From positions 62,001 through 126,000 of the forward strand of contig JAYOEU010000002.1 in assembly GCA_038116915.1 (NCBI GenBank): a stretch of 64,000 nucleotides of DNA, read 5' to 3'. Shown in pieces: positions 42,309 through 51,125 of the stretch. The stretch comes from JADHLJ01 sp038116915. Its GTDB lineage: Bacteria; Pseudomonadota; Alphaproteobacteria; Thalassobaculales; Thalassobaculaceae. Under the pieces are notes generated by a model. That model had not been told where the DNA came from and ran no database searches. It was given only the letters and a program-made list of their open reading frames with translations. The stretch's first letter is position 1. Each line of letters opens with the position of its first letter. A program made the position numbers and the translations under genes.

Positions 42309-43372
42309 AAGCCGACAATCCCCGTGCCTCGGCGCTGTTGGATGCGGCGTCGAAACGTATTCTTCTGCTCGACGGCGCCATGGGTACCGCGGTTCAGGAC
42401 CGCGGCCTGGACGAGGCGGCGTTCCGGGGTGACCGCTTTGCGGATCACAAGGGTGACCTGCTCGGCAACAATGATCTTCTGGTCCTCACACGTCCGGATG
42501 TGATTCTCGATATCCACCGCGCCTATCTCAAAGCCGGCGCGGATATTCTGGAAACGAATACCTTTACCGCCACGACCATCAGCCAGGCGGATTACGGTCT
42601 CGAGGCCCATGCCTGGGAGATCAATCAGCGCGCGGCGTCGCTCGCCCGCCAGGCGGCGGATAAGGCTGCGAGCGAAACTCCCGATAAGCCGCGTTTCGTT
42701 GCCGGCGTGCTCGGACCGACCAACAAGACCGCGTCGATCTCGCCCGATGTGAACGATCCGGCCTTCCGCGAGGTTTCGTTCGATGACCTGCGCCACAGCT
42801 ATGGCGAAGCCACCGACGGCCTCCTTGATGGCGGTGCCGATCTGCTGATGGTGGAAACCATTTTCGATACCCTCAACGCCAAGGCCGCACTGTTCGCCAT
42901 CGACGAAGTGTTCGAGCGTCGGGGTGAGAGCGTGCCCGTGATGATTTCCGGCACCATTACCGATCGGTCTGGGCGCACCTTGTCGGGGCAGACCGCCGAA
43001 GCCTTTTGGAATTCGGTTCGCCACGCGCGGCCGATCGCCGTCGGGTTGAACTGCGCGCTGGGCGCCAGCGATCTCAGACAGTATGTGGCCGAACTTTCAT
43101 CGGTGGCCGACTGCCTGCTGAGCGCACATCCCAACGCGGGCCTGCCGAACGCCTTCGGCGGCTACGATGAGACACCGGAGACCATGGCCACCCATATCGG
43201 AGAGTGGGCAAGAGCCGGGCTTTTGAACATTGTCGGCGGGTGTTGCGGCACCACGCCGGACCATATCCGCGCCCTTGCCGAGGTGGTTGAGGGCGTTCCG
43301 CCTCGCCGCCTGCCGGATATCGAGCCCAGCCTGCGGCTGTCCGGCCTTGAGCCGTTTACGGTGCCCGCATGA
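42305..43372 (+). CDS. metH: Methionine synthase, homocysteine-binding subunit (MetH N-terminal domain)
   Basis: 355-aa zinc homocysteine S-methyltransferase domain corresponding to the first module of cobalamin-dependent MetH. Motifs are ILLLDGAMGTAVQDRGLDEAAFRG, GNNDLLVLTRPDVILDIHRAYLKAGADILETNTFTATTI, FVAGVLGPTNKTASISPDVNDPAFREVSFDDL, and the zinc ligands Cys250 (VGLNCALG) and Cys313-Cys314 (GGCCGTTPDHIRAL). It ends at LSGLEPFTVPA, the linker where full-length MetH continues into the pterin domain. Overlaps are ATGA with the preceding gene and ATGA with the next. It must act with the 900-aa polypeptide that follows. Confidence 0.95.
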   Translation: MKADNPRASALLDAASKRILLLDGAMGTAVQDRGLDEAAFRGDRFADHKGDLLGNNDLLVLTRPDVILDIHRAYLKAGADILETNTFTATTISQADYGLEAHAWEINQRAASLARQAADKAASETPDKPRFVAGVLGPTNKTASISPDVNDPAFREVSFDDLRHSYGEATDGLLDGGADLLMVETIFDTLNAKAALFAIDEVFERRGESVPVMISGTITDRSGRTLSGQTAEAFWNSVRHARPIAVGLNCALGASDLRQYVAELSSVADCLLSAHPNAGLPNAFGGYDETPETMATHIGEWARAGLLNIVGGCCGTTPDHIRALAEVVEGVPPRRLPDIEPSLRLSGLEPFTVPA

Positions 43373-46071
43373 GCGTTCAGACCGCCCGCTTCGTCAATAT
43401 CGGTGAGCGTACCAACGTCACAGGATCGTTGGTTTTCAAGAAGCTGATCCTGAACGGCGACTATGACGCGGCGCTCGCCGTAGCGCGCGATCAGGTCGAA
43501 AACGGGTGCCAGATCCTGGACGTCAACATGGACGAAGGGATGCTGGACGCGGTCGGGGCGATGACCCGTTTCCTCAATCTGATAAGCGCGGAGCCGGATA
43601 TCTGCCGGATTCCGATCATGGTGGATTCCTCCGACTGGGCAGTGATCGAGGCCGGCTTGAAATGCCTTCAAGGCAAGGCAATCGCCAATTCGATCAGCCT
43701 GAAGGAGGGCGAGGCGGATTTTCTCGCTAAGGCCCGGCTGGCGCGCCGCTACGGGGCCGCGGTCGTCGTCATGGCCTTCGATGAGAACGGGCAGGCGGAA
43801 ACCGTAGAGCGCAAGGTCGCGATCTGTACCCGGGCCTATCGGCTGCTGGTCGACACGGCGGGTTTCCCGCCCGAGGACATCATCTTCGATCCGAATATCT
43901 TCGCGATCGCCACCGGCATTCCGGAGCATGACGACTATGGCCGCGCCTTTATCGAGGCAACGCGCCAGATCCGGGCAACCCTGCCGCATGTCCAGGTCTC
44001 CGGTGGCCTGTCGAACGTGTCCTTCTCGTTCCGGGGCAACGAGCCGGTGCGACAGGCGATCCACTCGGTCTTTCTTTATCACGCAATCGCGGCGGGAATG
44101 ACCATGGGGATCGTGAATGCCGGGCGGCTTCCGGTGTTTGACGATATTCCCCTGGATCTGCGCGAACGGATCGAGGATGCGGTGCTGAACCGGCGCCCCG
44201 ACGCCGGTGAACGCTTGCTTGAAATAGCCGAGCGCTATCGCGATCCCGCCGAGGTGGTGGAGAGCGATCCGGAATGGCGCAAGGGGAGTGTCCGGGACCG
44301 GTTGGTCCACGCCCTGGTGCATGGCATCACCGATCACGTGATCGAGGATACCGAGGAGGCGCGCCTTGCCATGGAGCGCCCGCTCGATGTGATCGAGGGT
44401 CCGTTGATGGACGGCATGTCGGTCGTGGGCGACCTGTTCGGGTCCGGGCGCATGTTCCTGCCCCAGGTCGTCAAGAGCGCGCGGGTGATGAAGCGCGCGG
44501 TGGCGCATCTCGAGCCGTTCATGGACGCGGAGAGCGCCGGCGGCGTCCGCGAGGCCGCGGGCCGCATCGTGATGGCGACCGTCAAGGGCGATGTGCACGA
44601 TATCGGCAAGAACATCGTCGGCGTGGTGTTGCGGTGCAACGACTATGAGGTCATCGATCTCGGCGTGATGGTGCCGAGTGCCGATATCCTGGACCGGGCA
44701 GAGGCTGAGGGCGCCGACATGATCGGGCTTTCCGGCTTGATCACGCCGAGCCTGACGGAGATGGCGCGGGTCGCCGCCGAGATGCGGCGCCGCGGCATGA
44801 AGCAGCCCCTGCTGATCGGCGGCGCCACGACGAGCAAGCTGCACACGGCGGTGAAGATCGCGCCGGAATATGACGGCTCCGTCACCCACGTGCTGGATGC
44901 TTCTCGGGCGGTGGGTGTGGTGCGGTCGTTGCTGACGCCGCGCACGCGCGACGCCTTTGTGGCGGAAGTCGCGGCGGAGCAGGAGAAACTGCGCCAGGCG
45001 AACAGCAACAAGACCGGACAATCGAACCGCCTAAGTCTGAGCGAGGCGCGGGCCAACGGGCTCCGGATCGACTGGAGCGACGGTGTTCCTCCGGCGCCGG
45101 CTTTTATCGGGGTCAGGACGATACGGGATTGGGATATCAACGTGCTCCAGCAGCGCATCGACTGGCGCCCGTTCTTCCAGACATGGGAACTGGCGGGTCG
45201 CTGGCCGGAGATTCTGGATGACCCGGTCGTCGGGCAAGCCGCCCGGCAGCTTCACGACGACGCGTTGGGGATGCTTGAGCGTCTGAAGCAGGACCCACGC
45301 ATTCGGCCCGCCGCCGTGTTCGGGTTTTGGCCGGCGGAATCGGACGGCGACGATATCCAACTTTTCACCGACGAGACGAGGACCACGCCGCTCGCGCGTA
45401 TTCATACGCTCAGACAGCAGCGCAAGCATTCCCAGACCGACCGTCCCAACCTGGCGCTGGCGGACTTCATCGCCCCCGCAGGGGTGGGGCCGGATCATCT
45501 CGGGTGTTTTGCGGTAACCGCCGGCCCGGGAATTGAGGAGATCGCCGGCGAGCATGAGGCCGACCATGACGACTACGGCGCAATCCTGATCAAGGCCTTG
45601 GGTGATCGCCTGGCCGAGGCGTTGGCGGAACATCTGCACGAGCTGGTTCGAAAGGACTATTGGGGTTACGCGCCGGATGAAGCGCTTTCCAACGAGGATC
45701 TCATCGCCGAGAAATATCAGGGCATCCGACCGGCGCCAGGCTATCCCGCCTGTCCGGACCATACCGAGAAGACGACGATTTTCTCGCTTCTTAATGCCAA
45801 GACGGCGATCGGGATGGAACTGACCGAGAGCTTCGCCATGCGGCCCGCCTCTTCGGTAAGCGGGCTGTATTTCGGCCATCGCCAAGCGCGTTATTTCGGG
45901 TTGGGGACGATCGGTTCCGACCAGCTTTCGGACTATGCCGCCCGGAAAGGCTGGAGCCTCGGGGAGGCCAGAACCTGGCTCGCTCCCAACCTTGACGATG
46001 ATCCGGCTTCGGTTTCGAGCCGGGATGACGAAACGGAGTCTGTGAATTCGCGCTCGGACCGCGCGGCGTGA
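43369..46071 (+). CDS. metH: Methionine synthase, methyl-THF/cobalamin/reactivation subunit (MetH C-terminal modules)
   Basis: 900-aa remainder of MetH. A pterin-binding domain (about 1-255) starts FVNIGERTNVTGSLVFKKLILNGDYDAALAVARDQVENGCQILDVNMDEGMLD. A cobalamin cap and binding module (about 290-540) has DVHDIGKNIVGVVLRCNDYEVIDLGVMVP with the axial ligand His410 and LIGGATTSKLHTAVKIAP. The SAM-binding reactivation domain (about 560-880) has YQGIRPAPGYPACPDHTEK near 787. With the upstream 355-aa protein it transfers methyl from methyl-THF to homocysteine. The ATG overlaps the previous stop (ATGA) and lacks its own strong ribosome-binding site, so it depends on coupling. Separately encoded MetH halves are known in some alphaproteobacteria. 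Confidence 0.96.
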   Translation: MSVQTARFVNIGERTNVTGSLVFKKLILNGDYDAALAVARDQVENGCQILDVNMDEGMLDAVGAMTRFLNLISAEPDICRIPIMVDSSDWAVIEAGLKCLQGKAIANSISLKEGEADFLAKARLARRYGAAVVVMAFDENGQAETVERKVAICTRAYRLLVDTAGFPPEDIIFDPNIFAIATGIPEHDDYGRAFIEATRQIRATLPHVQVSGGLSNVSFSFRGNEPVRQAIHSVFLYHAIAAGMTMGIVNAGRLPVFDDIPLDLRERIEDAVLNRRPDAGERLLEIAERYRDPAEVVESDPEWRKGSVRDRLVHALVHGITDHVIEDTEEARLAMERPLDVIEGPLMDGMSVVGDLFGSGRMFLPQVVKSARVMKRAVAHLEPFMDAESAGGVREAAGRIVMATVKGDVHDIGKNIVGVVLRCNDYEVIDLGVMVPSADILDRAEAEGADMIGLSGLITPSLTEMARVAAEMRRRGMKQPLLIGGATTSKLHTAVKIAPEYDGSVTHVLDASRAVGVVRSLLTPRTRDAFVAEVAAEQEKLRQANSNKTGQSNRLSLSEARANGLRIDWSDGVPPAPAFIGVRTIRDWDINVLQQRIDWRPFFQTWELAGRWPEILDDPVVGQAARQLHDDALGMLERLKQDPRIRPAAVFGFWPAESDGDDIQLFTDETRTTPLARIHTLRQQRKHSQTDRPNLALADFIAPAGVGPDHLGCFAVTAGPGIEEIAGEHEADHDDYGAILIKALGDRLAEALAEHLHELVRKDYWGYAPDEALSNEDLIAEKYQGIRPAPGYPACPDHTEKTTIFSLLNAKTAIGMELTESFAMRPASSVSGLYFGHRQARYFGLGTIGSDQLSDYAARKGWSLGEARTWLAPNLDDDPASVSSRDDETESVNSRSDRAA

Positions 46072-46075
46072 CCGT

Positions 46076-47929
46076 CTAAATCAGGTCCGCCGTCGCGTTA
46101 GGAATTTCCTCGACCGAGCGCAGCCACAGCTCAAGCGTCACGATCTGCCAAAGCACCATCATGTGATTGTCCCGGCCGCGGGGATCGTCGACGATCTCCT
46201 GATGCTCGTCGATAAGCCGCAGCAATGCCGGCTGATGGTACAAACCCCGCTCCACGAAGGATCGCGATGTGACGAGATCCATCAACGCTTCCCGCCCTGG
46301 TCCGGCGAACCATTGATGTGCCGGTGCATTCCACCCGGTCTTGTTGACCCGGGTGCGTGTCGCCTCCGGGAGCAGTCCCTTATAGGCTTCTCGGGCGAAG
46401 GACTTTGTAACGCCGTTCCGGATTTTCCGGTCCCCCGGAATGGCCAGCGTGAATTCGAACAAGCGCCAGTCGAGGAACGGGTGAAACTCACGATGTCCGA
46501 GTTGGCCAGCGTTGCGGTCGGCGGCACGCAGACAGCAGGGCATGGTATTGAACAGAAGTTCATTGCGCATATGGCTGGCCATATAGCTCGGTGACGACGC
46601 CTCATAGCGTGGCAGCAACGTGCTCAGATCACCGAGTTCGGGCAAAAAAAGATCCTTGTAGCGAAACAGAAGATCCGTGTTTCCCCTGCACAATCCGGGG
46701 CGGTCGGTGTCGGTCAGAACAAGGATTCCCCGCTCCGCCACATCCCCGGATTTTCGAAAAACCGGGTGATCATGGTTGCGAACCCAGGCCGCAATTTCCC
46801 GATCCAGAACATCGTCTCGGCCGGCGGCTTTCAGATCGGCGAAGAAATAGAAGAAATAGTCGTACTCGCCAGCGTGCTGTTCATCTCCGCCCAAACCGCC
46901 GAACACCGATCGATAGCCCATTTCGCCGATCTTCTCACCCAGCAGGTAGTGGCTCATCCAGGTGACCGTCGGGATCGGGTGGTCATGAAACGCGCTCATT
47001 TTCGAGATCACGGAGAGCAGGTCGGGATCGTCGATCTCGACGGGATGCCAGTCGACCAGACCCGCGTTGACGATCTCCATGATCTCCTTGCGTTCGTCAT
47101 AGGTTTCGTCCCGGTGGACGGAAGATATGGCGGGCGGCGGGGCCCCCTCGATCCGGTACGCAAGGGCCGCGACGGTCGAGCTGTCGAGCCCGCCGGACAG
47201 GGTGAATGCCGGATTGTCGGCATGCTTGAGACGGCGGCGGACGGCGTCTTCAAGCAGTGCGAGATACTCCCGCGCCTGATCTTCCTCGGTCCCCCCGGGC
47301 GCCGGTCCAGCCGCGATGTCGCCGTAGCGTTCCGCGTGCGCCCTTCCGTTCCGGAGCGAGACGATGTGCCCCGCCGGCACTTGCGACATTCCCCGAAAGG
47401 GCGCGCGCGCCGGGTCCGAATCGATGAAACGGTAGTGCGTCCCGGCGGCCGCCAGCAGGAATGCCGGGTCGGGTTCCCTTGAAACGCCGCGTATCTCCAG
47501 AAGCGACCGTGGCCGCGAGGCGAAGGCGATGAATCCCTCGGTCTTTGCGTAATAGAGGGGGCGAATGCCGAACCTGTCGCGCGCGAGACTTATCGTTCCG
47601 GATTTCATATCGATAAGCGCGAACGCGAAATCGCCATTGATTTTCGTGAGCGTCTCGACCAAACCCCGGCGCGCAATTGCCGTCAGGATACGGCCGGCGT
47701 CGTTTGTGTTGCCCAGGGGGCGTTCGATATCGGGAAAGTCTTCCGGATTGTAGATCACGCCGTCGAATACAAGCCGCAAATGACCCAGTTCGGCGAGTTG
47801 TTCCGTATTCTCGGCTGCGAGGCCCCGCGCCGTCACACAATCGGACAGGCCCAAGGCGGTCAACATCCCGGCGGGATCCAGTGGCGCCGCGCCGCCGCTT
47901 TCCGTCAACACGCCCGCGATGCGTCCCAT
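46076..47929 (-). CDS. Asparagine synthase-like amidotransferase lacking the glutaminase cysteine
   Basis: 617-aa AsnB-superfamily protein. The N-terminal glutaminase-like domain begins MGRIAGVLTESGG, where true Ntn amidotransferases have MCGI, so the catalytic Cys2 is missing although LVFDGVIYNPEDF and LARDRFGIRPLYY remain. The synthetase domain has the ATP pyrophosphatase loop FTLSGGLDSSTVAALAY and RSVFGGLGGDEQHAGEYDYFF. The C-terminus (HPFLDWRLFEFTLAIPGDRKIRNGVTKSFAREAYKGLLP) is complete. The ATG at 47929 has GGGAG six nt upstream; the frame stays open to 48151 but that part is not family-like. It is divergent from a sugar-nucleotide operon, so it probably amidates or condenses a surface-glycan or peptide substrate using ammonia or another amine. 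Confidence 0.88.
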   Translation of the reverse strand: MGRIAGVLTESGGAAPLDPAGMLTALGLSDCVTARGLAAENTEQLAELGHLRLVFDGVIYNPEDFPDIERPLGNTNDAGRILTAIARRGLVETLTKINGDFAFALIDMKSGTISLARDRFGIRPLYYAKTEGFIAFASRPRSLLEIRGVSREPDPAFLLAAAGTHYRFIDSDPARAPFRGMSQVPAGHIVSLRNGRAHAERYGDIAAGPAPGGTEEDQAREYLALLEDAVRRRLKHADNPAFTLSGGLDSSTVAALAYRIEGAPPPAISSVHRDETYDERKEIMEIVNAGLVDWHPVEIDDPDLLSVISKMSAFHDHPIPTVTWMSHYLLGEKIGEMGYRSVFGGLGGDEQHAGEYDYFFYFFADLKAAGRDDVLDREIAAWVRNHDHPVFRKSGDVAERGILVLTDTDRPGLCRGNTDLLFRYKDLFLPELGDLSTLLPRYEASSPSYMASHMRNELLFNTMPCCLRAADRNAGQLGHREFHPFLDWRLFEFTLAIPGDRKIRNGVTKSFAREAYKGLLPEATRTRVNKTGWNAPAHQWFAGPGREALMDLVTSRSFVERGLYHQPALLRLIDEHQEIVDDPRGRDNHMMVLWQIVTLELWLRSVEEIPNATADLI

Positions 47930-48188
47930 TTTCAACTCCCGATCAGGCCGGGCGAAGATAGCGGCCCAGACATGGCTGTAAACACTTGTCTTGGCCCAGT
48001 TGTTCGGTTGGGTTGAAACGTCGCGTAAATACGGGGTTTTCTTGACTTGAAGGGAGAAATCCGCGAAGAGCTTGCTATCCCCCGGTTCCCGGTTCGGCCA
48101 ATTCTTGCTCCGGGATTCGTCCCGCGGATACCGGACCGATCGGGGACCCAATCAGGTGACGCCGCGCCCGCGGCCGAGACAGGAAACA

Positions 48189-49262
48189 ATGACAGACATC
48201 CCGTTTAGCACGGTCATCGAAAAACTGAGCGGCGCGCGCGTGATGCTCGTGGGTGGCGCCGGATTTATCGGCCACAATCTGGCGATGCTGCTGCGCGCGA
48301 ACAATGTCGAGACGATGGTTCTCGACAACATGATGGTCAACAGTCTGGTCGACAACGCGTTTCATGACCGGGGTGACCTGATCAAGCGCAAGCTGAACAT
48401 TCATTTTCTGATGAGCCGGTTTGACATGATGCGCGAAGCAGGGGTGCAGCTGCGGAACTCCGACGCGCGAAACTTCGCCGACATGGCTCAGGCGTTCGAT
48501 GCCTTCAAGCCGACCAAGGTCGTACATCTCGCGGCGATCGCGAGCGCGGTGGAGGCCCGTAAGAATCCTGGCCTGTGCTTCGATCTTCAGCTCACGACCC
48601 TGCGCAATGTCCTGGAGCTGTGCCGGCTCAGCCATGATCAGGTCGAGACGCTGATGCTGTTGAGTTCCAGCACCGTCTATGGCGACTTTGAGGGCGATTC
48701 GGTTGACGAGACCACCCGTCCCCGTCCCCGAGGCATCTATGCGAATACGAAATACATGGCCGAACGCCTGGTGCGGACCTATCACCACACCGACGGTCTC
48801 GGGACCTGTATCGTCCGGCCGAGCGCGCTTTACGGCGAGCGGTGTGTGAGCCGGCGGGTCAGCCAGGCTTTCATCGAAAATGCACTCGCCGGCCGCCCGC
48901 TGTTGCTGGAAGGCGGGGGTGATGGCCGTCTCGACTTCACCTATATCGAGGATCTGGCCGAGGGCATGGTTCGGGCATTGGGCCTTCATGGCGGCCGCGG
49001 CACTTCGGATACCTTCAATCTGACCTACGGCAATGCCAGGACGATTGCCGAGCTTGCGGCCATCGTGAAAGAGGTTGTGCCGACGGCCATCCTTGAGGAT
49101 CGTCCCCGCGCGGCCGAGAAACCGGTGCGCGGCACCCTGCGCATGGATAAGGCGCGCGACCGGCTCGGCTTCAACCCGAGTTGGCCGCTGGAGCGGGGCT
49201 ACAAGCAGTATTGCGAATGGTACGTGGAGGAATGGCGGAAGGTGGTGGGAGCCAACGCGTGA
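48189..49262 (+). CDS. NAD-dependent epimerase/dehydratase (sugar-nucleotide type)
   Basis: 357-aa extended SDR acting on a nucleotide sugar. The NAD site is MLVGGAGFIGHNLAMLLRANNVETMVLDNMMV, followed by VVHLAAIASAVEARKNP, the catalytic SSSTVYGDFEGDSVDETTRPRPRGIYANTKYMAERLVR (Ser, Tyr, Lys) and VRPSALYGERCV. The end RLGFNPSWPLERGYKQYCEWY is typical. The ATG at 48189 has AGGA upstream; the frame is open to 48072 but without support. Its stop overlaps the next GTG, so it heads the operon of cytidylyltransferase, unknown protein and methyltransferase. Confidence 0.9.
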   Translation: MTDIPFSTVIEKLSGARVMLVGGAGFIGHNLAMLLRANNVETMVLDNMMVNSLVDNAFHDRGDLIKRKLNIHFLMSRFDMMREAGVQLRNSDARNFADMAQAFDAFKPTKVVHLAAIASAVEARKNPGLCFDLQLTTLRNVLELCRLSHDQVETLMLLSSSTVYGDFEGDSVDETTRPRPRGIYANTKYMAERLVRTYHHTDGLGTCIVRPSALYGERCVSRRVSQAFIENALAGRPLLLEGGGDGRLDFTYIEDLAEGMVRALGLHGGRGTSDTFNLTYGNARTIAELAAIVKEVVPTAILEDRPRAAEKPVRGTLRMDKARDRLGFNPSWPLERGYKQYCEWYVEEWRKVVGANA

Positions 49263-49960
49263 ATGACGCGATCATCGTGTTTGCGCGTCTGGATTCCTCC
49301 CGCCTGCCCGGCAAGGCCCTCAGGCCGATCGCCGGAAAGCTGCTCCTCGACCGGGTGATAGAGAGGTGCCGGGCGACGCCGGGTGCGCCCCCGGTCATCG
49401 TCGCAACCTCGGACCGCGGCACGGACGATCCCATCGCGGATCACGTCGCCGGATGCGGGGAGCGGCTCTTCCGAGGTGCCGCTCAGGATGTCGCGGGCCG
49501 AGCACTGGCCTGCGCCAAAAACCACGATCTGGATCTTTTCGTTCGGATCAGCGGGGACAGCCCGTTCATCGAACCGGCTCTGATCGGCCAATGCCTCACC
49601 CGAGCCCGCAACGGCGGCGCGGAGCTGATCACCAATGTTTTCCCGCGGACCTATCCGATCGGTGTCAGCGTGGAGGCGATCACGACCTCCGCCATGGCAC
49701 GGATCGTCGAAGAGACCGACGATCCCGATGACCGCGAACACGTGACCCGCTACGCCTACCGGCATGTGGAACGGTTTCGGGTGGAAAATCTCACCGCGTC
49801 CGACGACCGCTATGCCGGGGTCAGTCTGTCGGTTGATACGCCCGCGGACTATGACAAGGCCTGCTGGATTTTTGAAACTCATGGCGATGGCGTCGATCTT
49901 GATACCGCCGTGGCCGCCGCGCGGGAATGGGACAAGCGCCGAGGGGAGCTCCAGAAATGA
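49259..49960 (+). CDS. SpsF-type cytidylyltransferase (acylneuraminate/KDO cytidylyltransferase family)
   Basis: 233-aa nucleotidyltransferase that should activate a sugar acid or related sugar as a CMP or NDP derivative for surface polysaccharide or flagellin glycosylation. The nucleotide-binding N-terminus is AIIVFARLDSSRLPGKALRPIAGKLLLDRVIERC, then VIVATSDRGTDDPIADH and FVRISGDSPFIEPALIGQCL, and the C-terminal SLSVDTPADYDKACWIF. The GTG at 49259 overlaps the epimerase stop and has GGGAG seven nt upstream. Its stop overlaps the next ATG (ATGA). Confidence 0.88.
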   Translation: MNDAIIVFARLDSSRLPGKALRPIAGKLLLDRVIERCRATPGAPPVIVATSDRGTDDPIADHVAGCGERLFRGAAQDVAGRALACAKNHDLDLFVRISGDSPFIEPALIGQCLTRARNGGAELITNVFPRTYPIGVSVEAITTSAMARIVEETDDPDDREHVTRYAYRHVERFRVENLTASDDRYAGVSLSVDTPADYDKACWIFETHGDGVDLDTAVAAAREWDKRRGELQK

Positions 49961-50322
49961 AAGTTACTGAGATTACGCCACCTCGCGCTTTCAAGGTCGG
50001 GCATGCGGGACGGGAAATCGAACTTCACCATGTTCTCGATCTGGAACTCGGACATGACGAACAGGTGACGCTAAAGACCGAAAGCGGCGCCGAATTCGAT
50101 GTCTGCCGGAAGTCCTGGGGCTATTATGCCACGCCGTCGCTGAATGGCCGTCTCGCCGCGTTCGGCTATCGGAGCTGTCTGGTCAACAGCGGGCCGAGAC
50201 GCTACGTCCAACTGGTGGAAAAGCACTGCATGGAGGAGTATCTGGCCTATGTGGCGGAACAGGACATGGAGATCGTTGCCTGGCTGGACGGCGACGAAAT
50301 CGAGTGGGTAGACAAAGCCTGA
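49957..50322 (+). CDS. Conserved hypothetical protein in surface-glycan operon
   Basis: 121-aa protein, family not recognised. It has a beta-rich N-terminal half (TEITPPRAFKVGHAGREIELHHVLDLELGHDEQVTLKTESGAEFDVCRKSWGYYATPSLNGRLAAFGYRS) and an acidic C-terminus (EEYLAYVAEQDMEIVAWLDGDEIEW), with no signal peptide or membrane helix. It starts inside the cytidylyltransferase stop (ATGA overlap, GGGGAG upstream) and is followed 23 bp later by a methyltransferase. Position makes a role in making or attaching the sugar likely, but this is inference only. Confidence 0.75.
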   Translation: MKVTEITPPRAFKVGHAGREIELHHVLDLELGHDEQVTLKTESGAEFDVCRKSWGYYATPSLNGRLAAFGYRSCLVNSGPRRYVQLVEKHCMEEYLAYVAEQDMEIVAWLDGDEIEWVDKA

Positions 50323-50345
50323 CAAGCACTTCGCGGGAGCGAGCG

Positions 50346-51116
50346 ATGGCACAACGAATGACGGCACGAGACCAGGCAATGCAGGCTCTCTGGGACGAGT
50401 CGTTCCGGGATCAGATCGCGAGCGGCGCTTACAACACCGCGCCCGTCGAGGCCCTGGTCCGGTTTGTATCGCACTATCTGCGCGACCGTTACCCTGACTC
50501 CGCGAGCCATCGGAAGCTTCGGTTCCTTGAGGTCGGTAGCGGCGCCGGCCCGAATCTGATGTGGCTTGCCGAAAAGGGCATTGAAGCCAATGGCGTCGAT
50601 ATCTCGCCCAGCGCCGTCACGCTCTGCCGCCAGGTGTTCGAGGCGCGCGGGATGGCGGGGCGTCTGGGACGCCTCGAACATGCCTCGGCCACCGCGCTTC
50701 CCTTCGAGGACAATTCCCTGGACGGAGTGCTGGAATCGTGTGTTTTCCAGCACCTTAACAAGGCGGACCGTGAGAAGGCCCATGCCGAGGTCGTCCGGGT
50801 GTTGAAACCCGGCGGCGTGTTTGTCGGCCACATGATCAGCAACGCTCACACCACGTATCTTGCCAAGAAGCACCAGGAGGATCCGGCGGACCCGGGGACT
50901 CTCGATCTTGAAACCGACGCCTCGCCGGGGCGTGTCCATCTCGAATCCATCGGACTCGCGCATTTCTTCGCCAAGGAGGAATACGCCGAATTGCTGAAAG
51001 GCTGCTCGGTGATCGATCCGTGCGAGACCACCTATGAACTCCCCCGCGAGGAAGCCAAACGGCGCGGATACGATTTTTACCGTCAGGCGATGTGGATCGT
51101 CTACGCGGTGAAGTGA
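50346..51116 (+). CDS. Class I SAM-dependent methyltransferase
   Basis: 256-aa Rossmann-fold methyltransferase: LRFLEVGSGAGPNLMWLAEKGIEANGVDISPSAVTLCRQ (SAM-binding motif I), ASATALPFEDNSLDGVLESCVFQHL and RVLKPGGVFVGHMIS. The ATG at 50346 has GGGAG six nt upstream. It is the last gene of the epimerase-cytidylyltransferase operon and likely methylates the glycan or its precursor. Its end faces the NDUFAF5-like methyltransferase gene on the other strand, 9 bp away. Confidence 0.88.
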   Translation: MAQRMTARDQAMQALWDESFRDQIASGAYNTAPVEALVRFVSHYLRDRYPDSASHRKLRFLEVGSGAGPNLMWLAEKGIEANGVDISPSAVTLCRQVFEARGMAGRLGRLEHASATALPFEDNSLDGVLESCVFQHLNKADREKAHAEVVRVLKPGGVFVGHMISNAHTTYLAKKHQEDPADPGTLDLETDASPGRVHLESIGLAHFFAKEEYAELLKGCSVIDPCETTYELPREEAKRRGYDFYRQAMWIVYAVK

Positions 51117-51125
51117 CCCGCCGCT

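Noticed and set aside
43360..43380. Frameshift joining the two metH frames into one gene
   Set aside because: The break lies exactly at a domain linker and forms an ATGA overlap like its neighbours, so a natural split is more likely.
43162..45021. Long open frame (619 codons) on the minus strand inside the metH genes
   Set aside because: It is antisense to two well-supported MetH polypeptides, its translation is low-complexity His/Arg/Asp-rich, and it matches no family. Long antisense frames are expected in GC-rich DNA.
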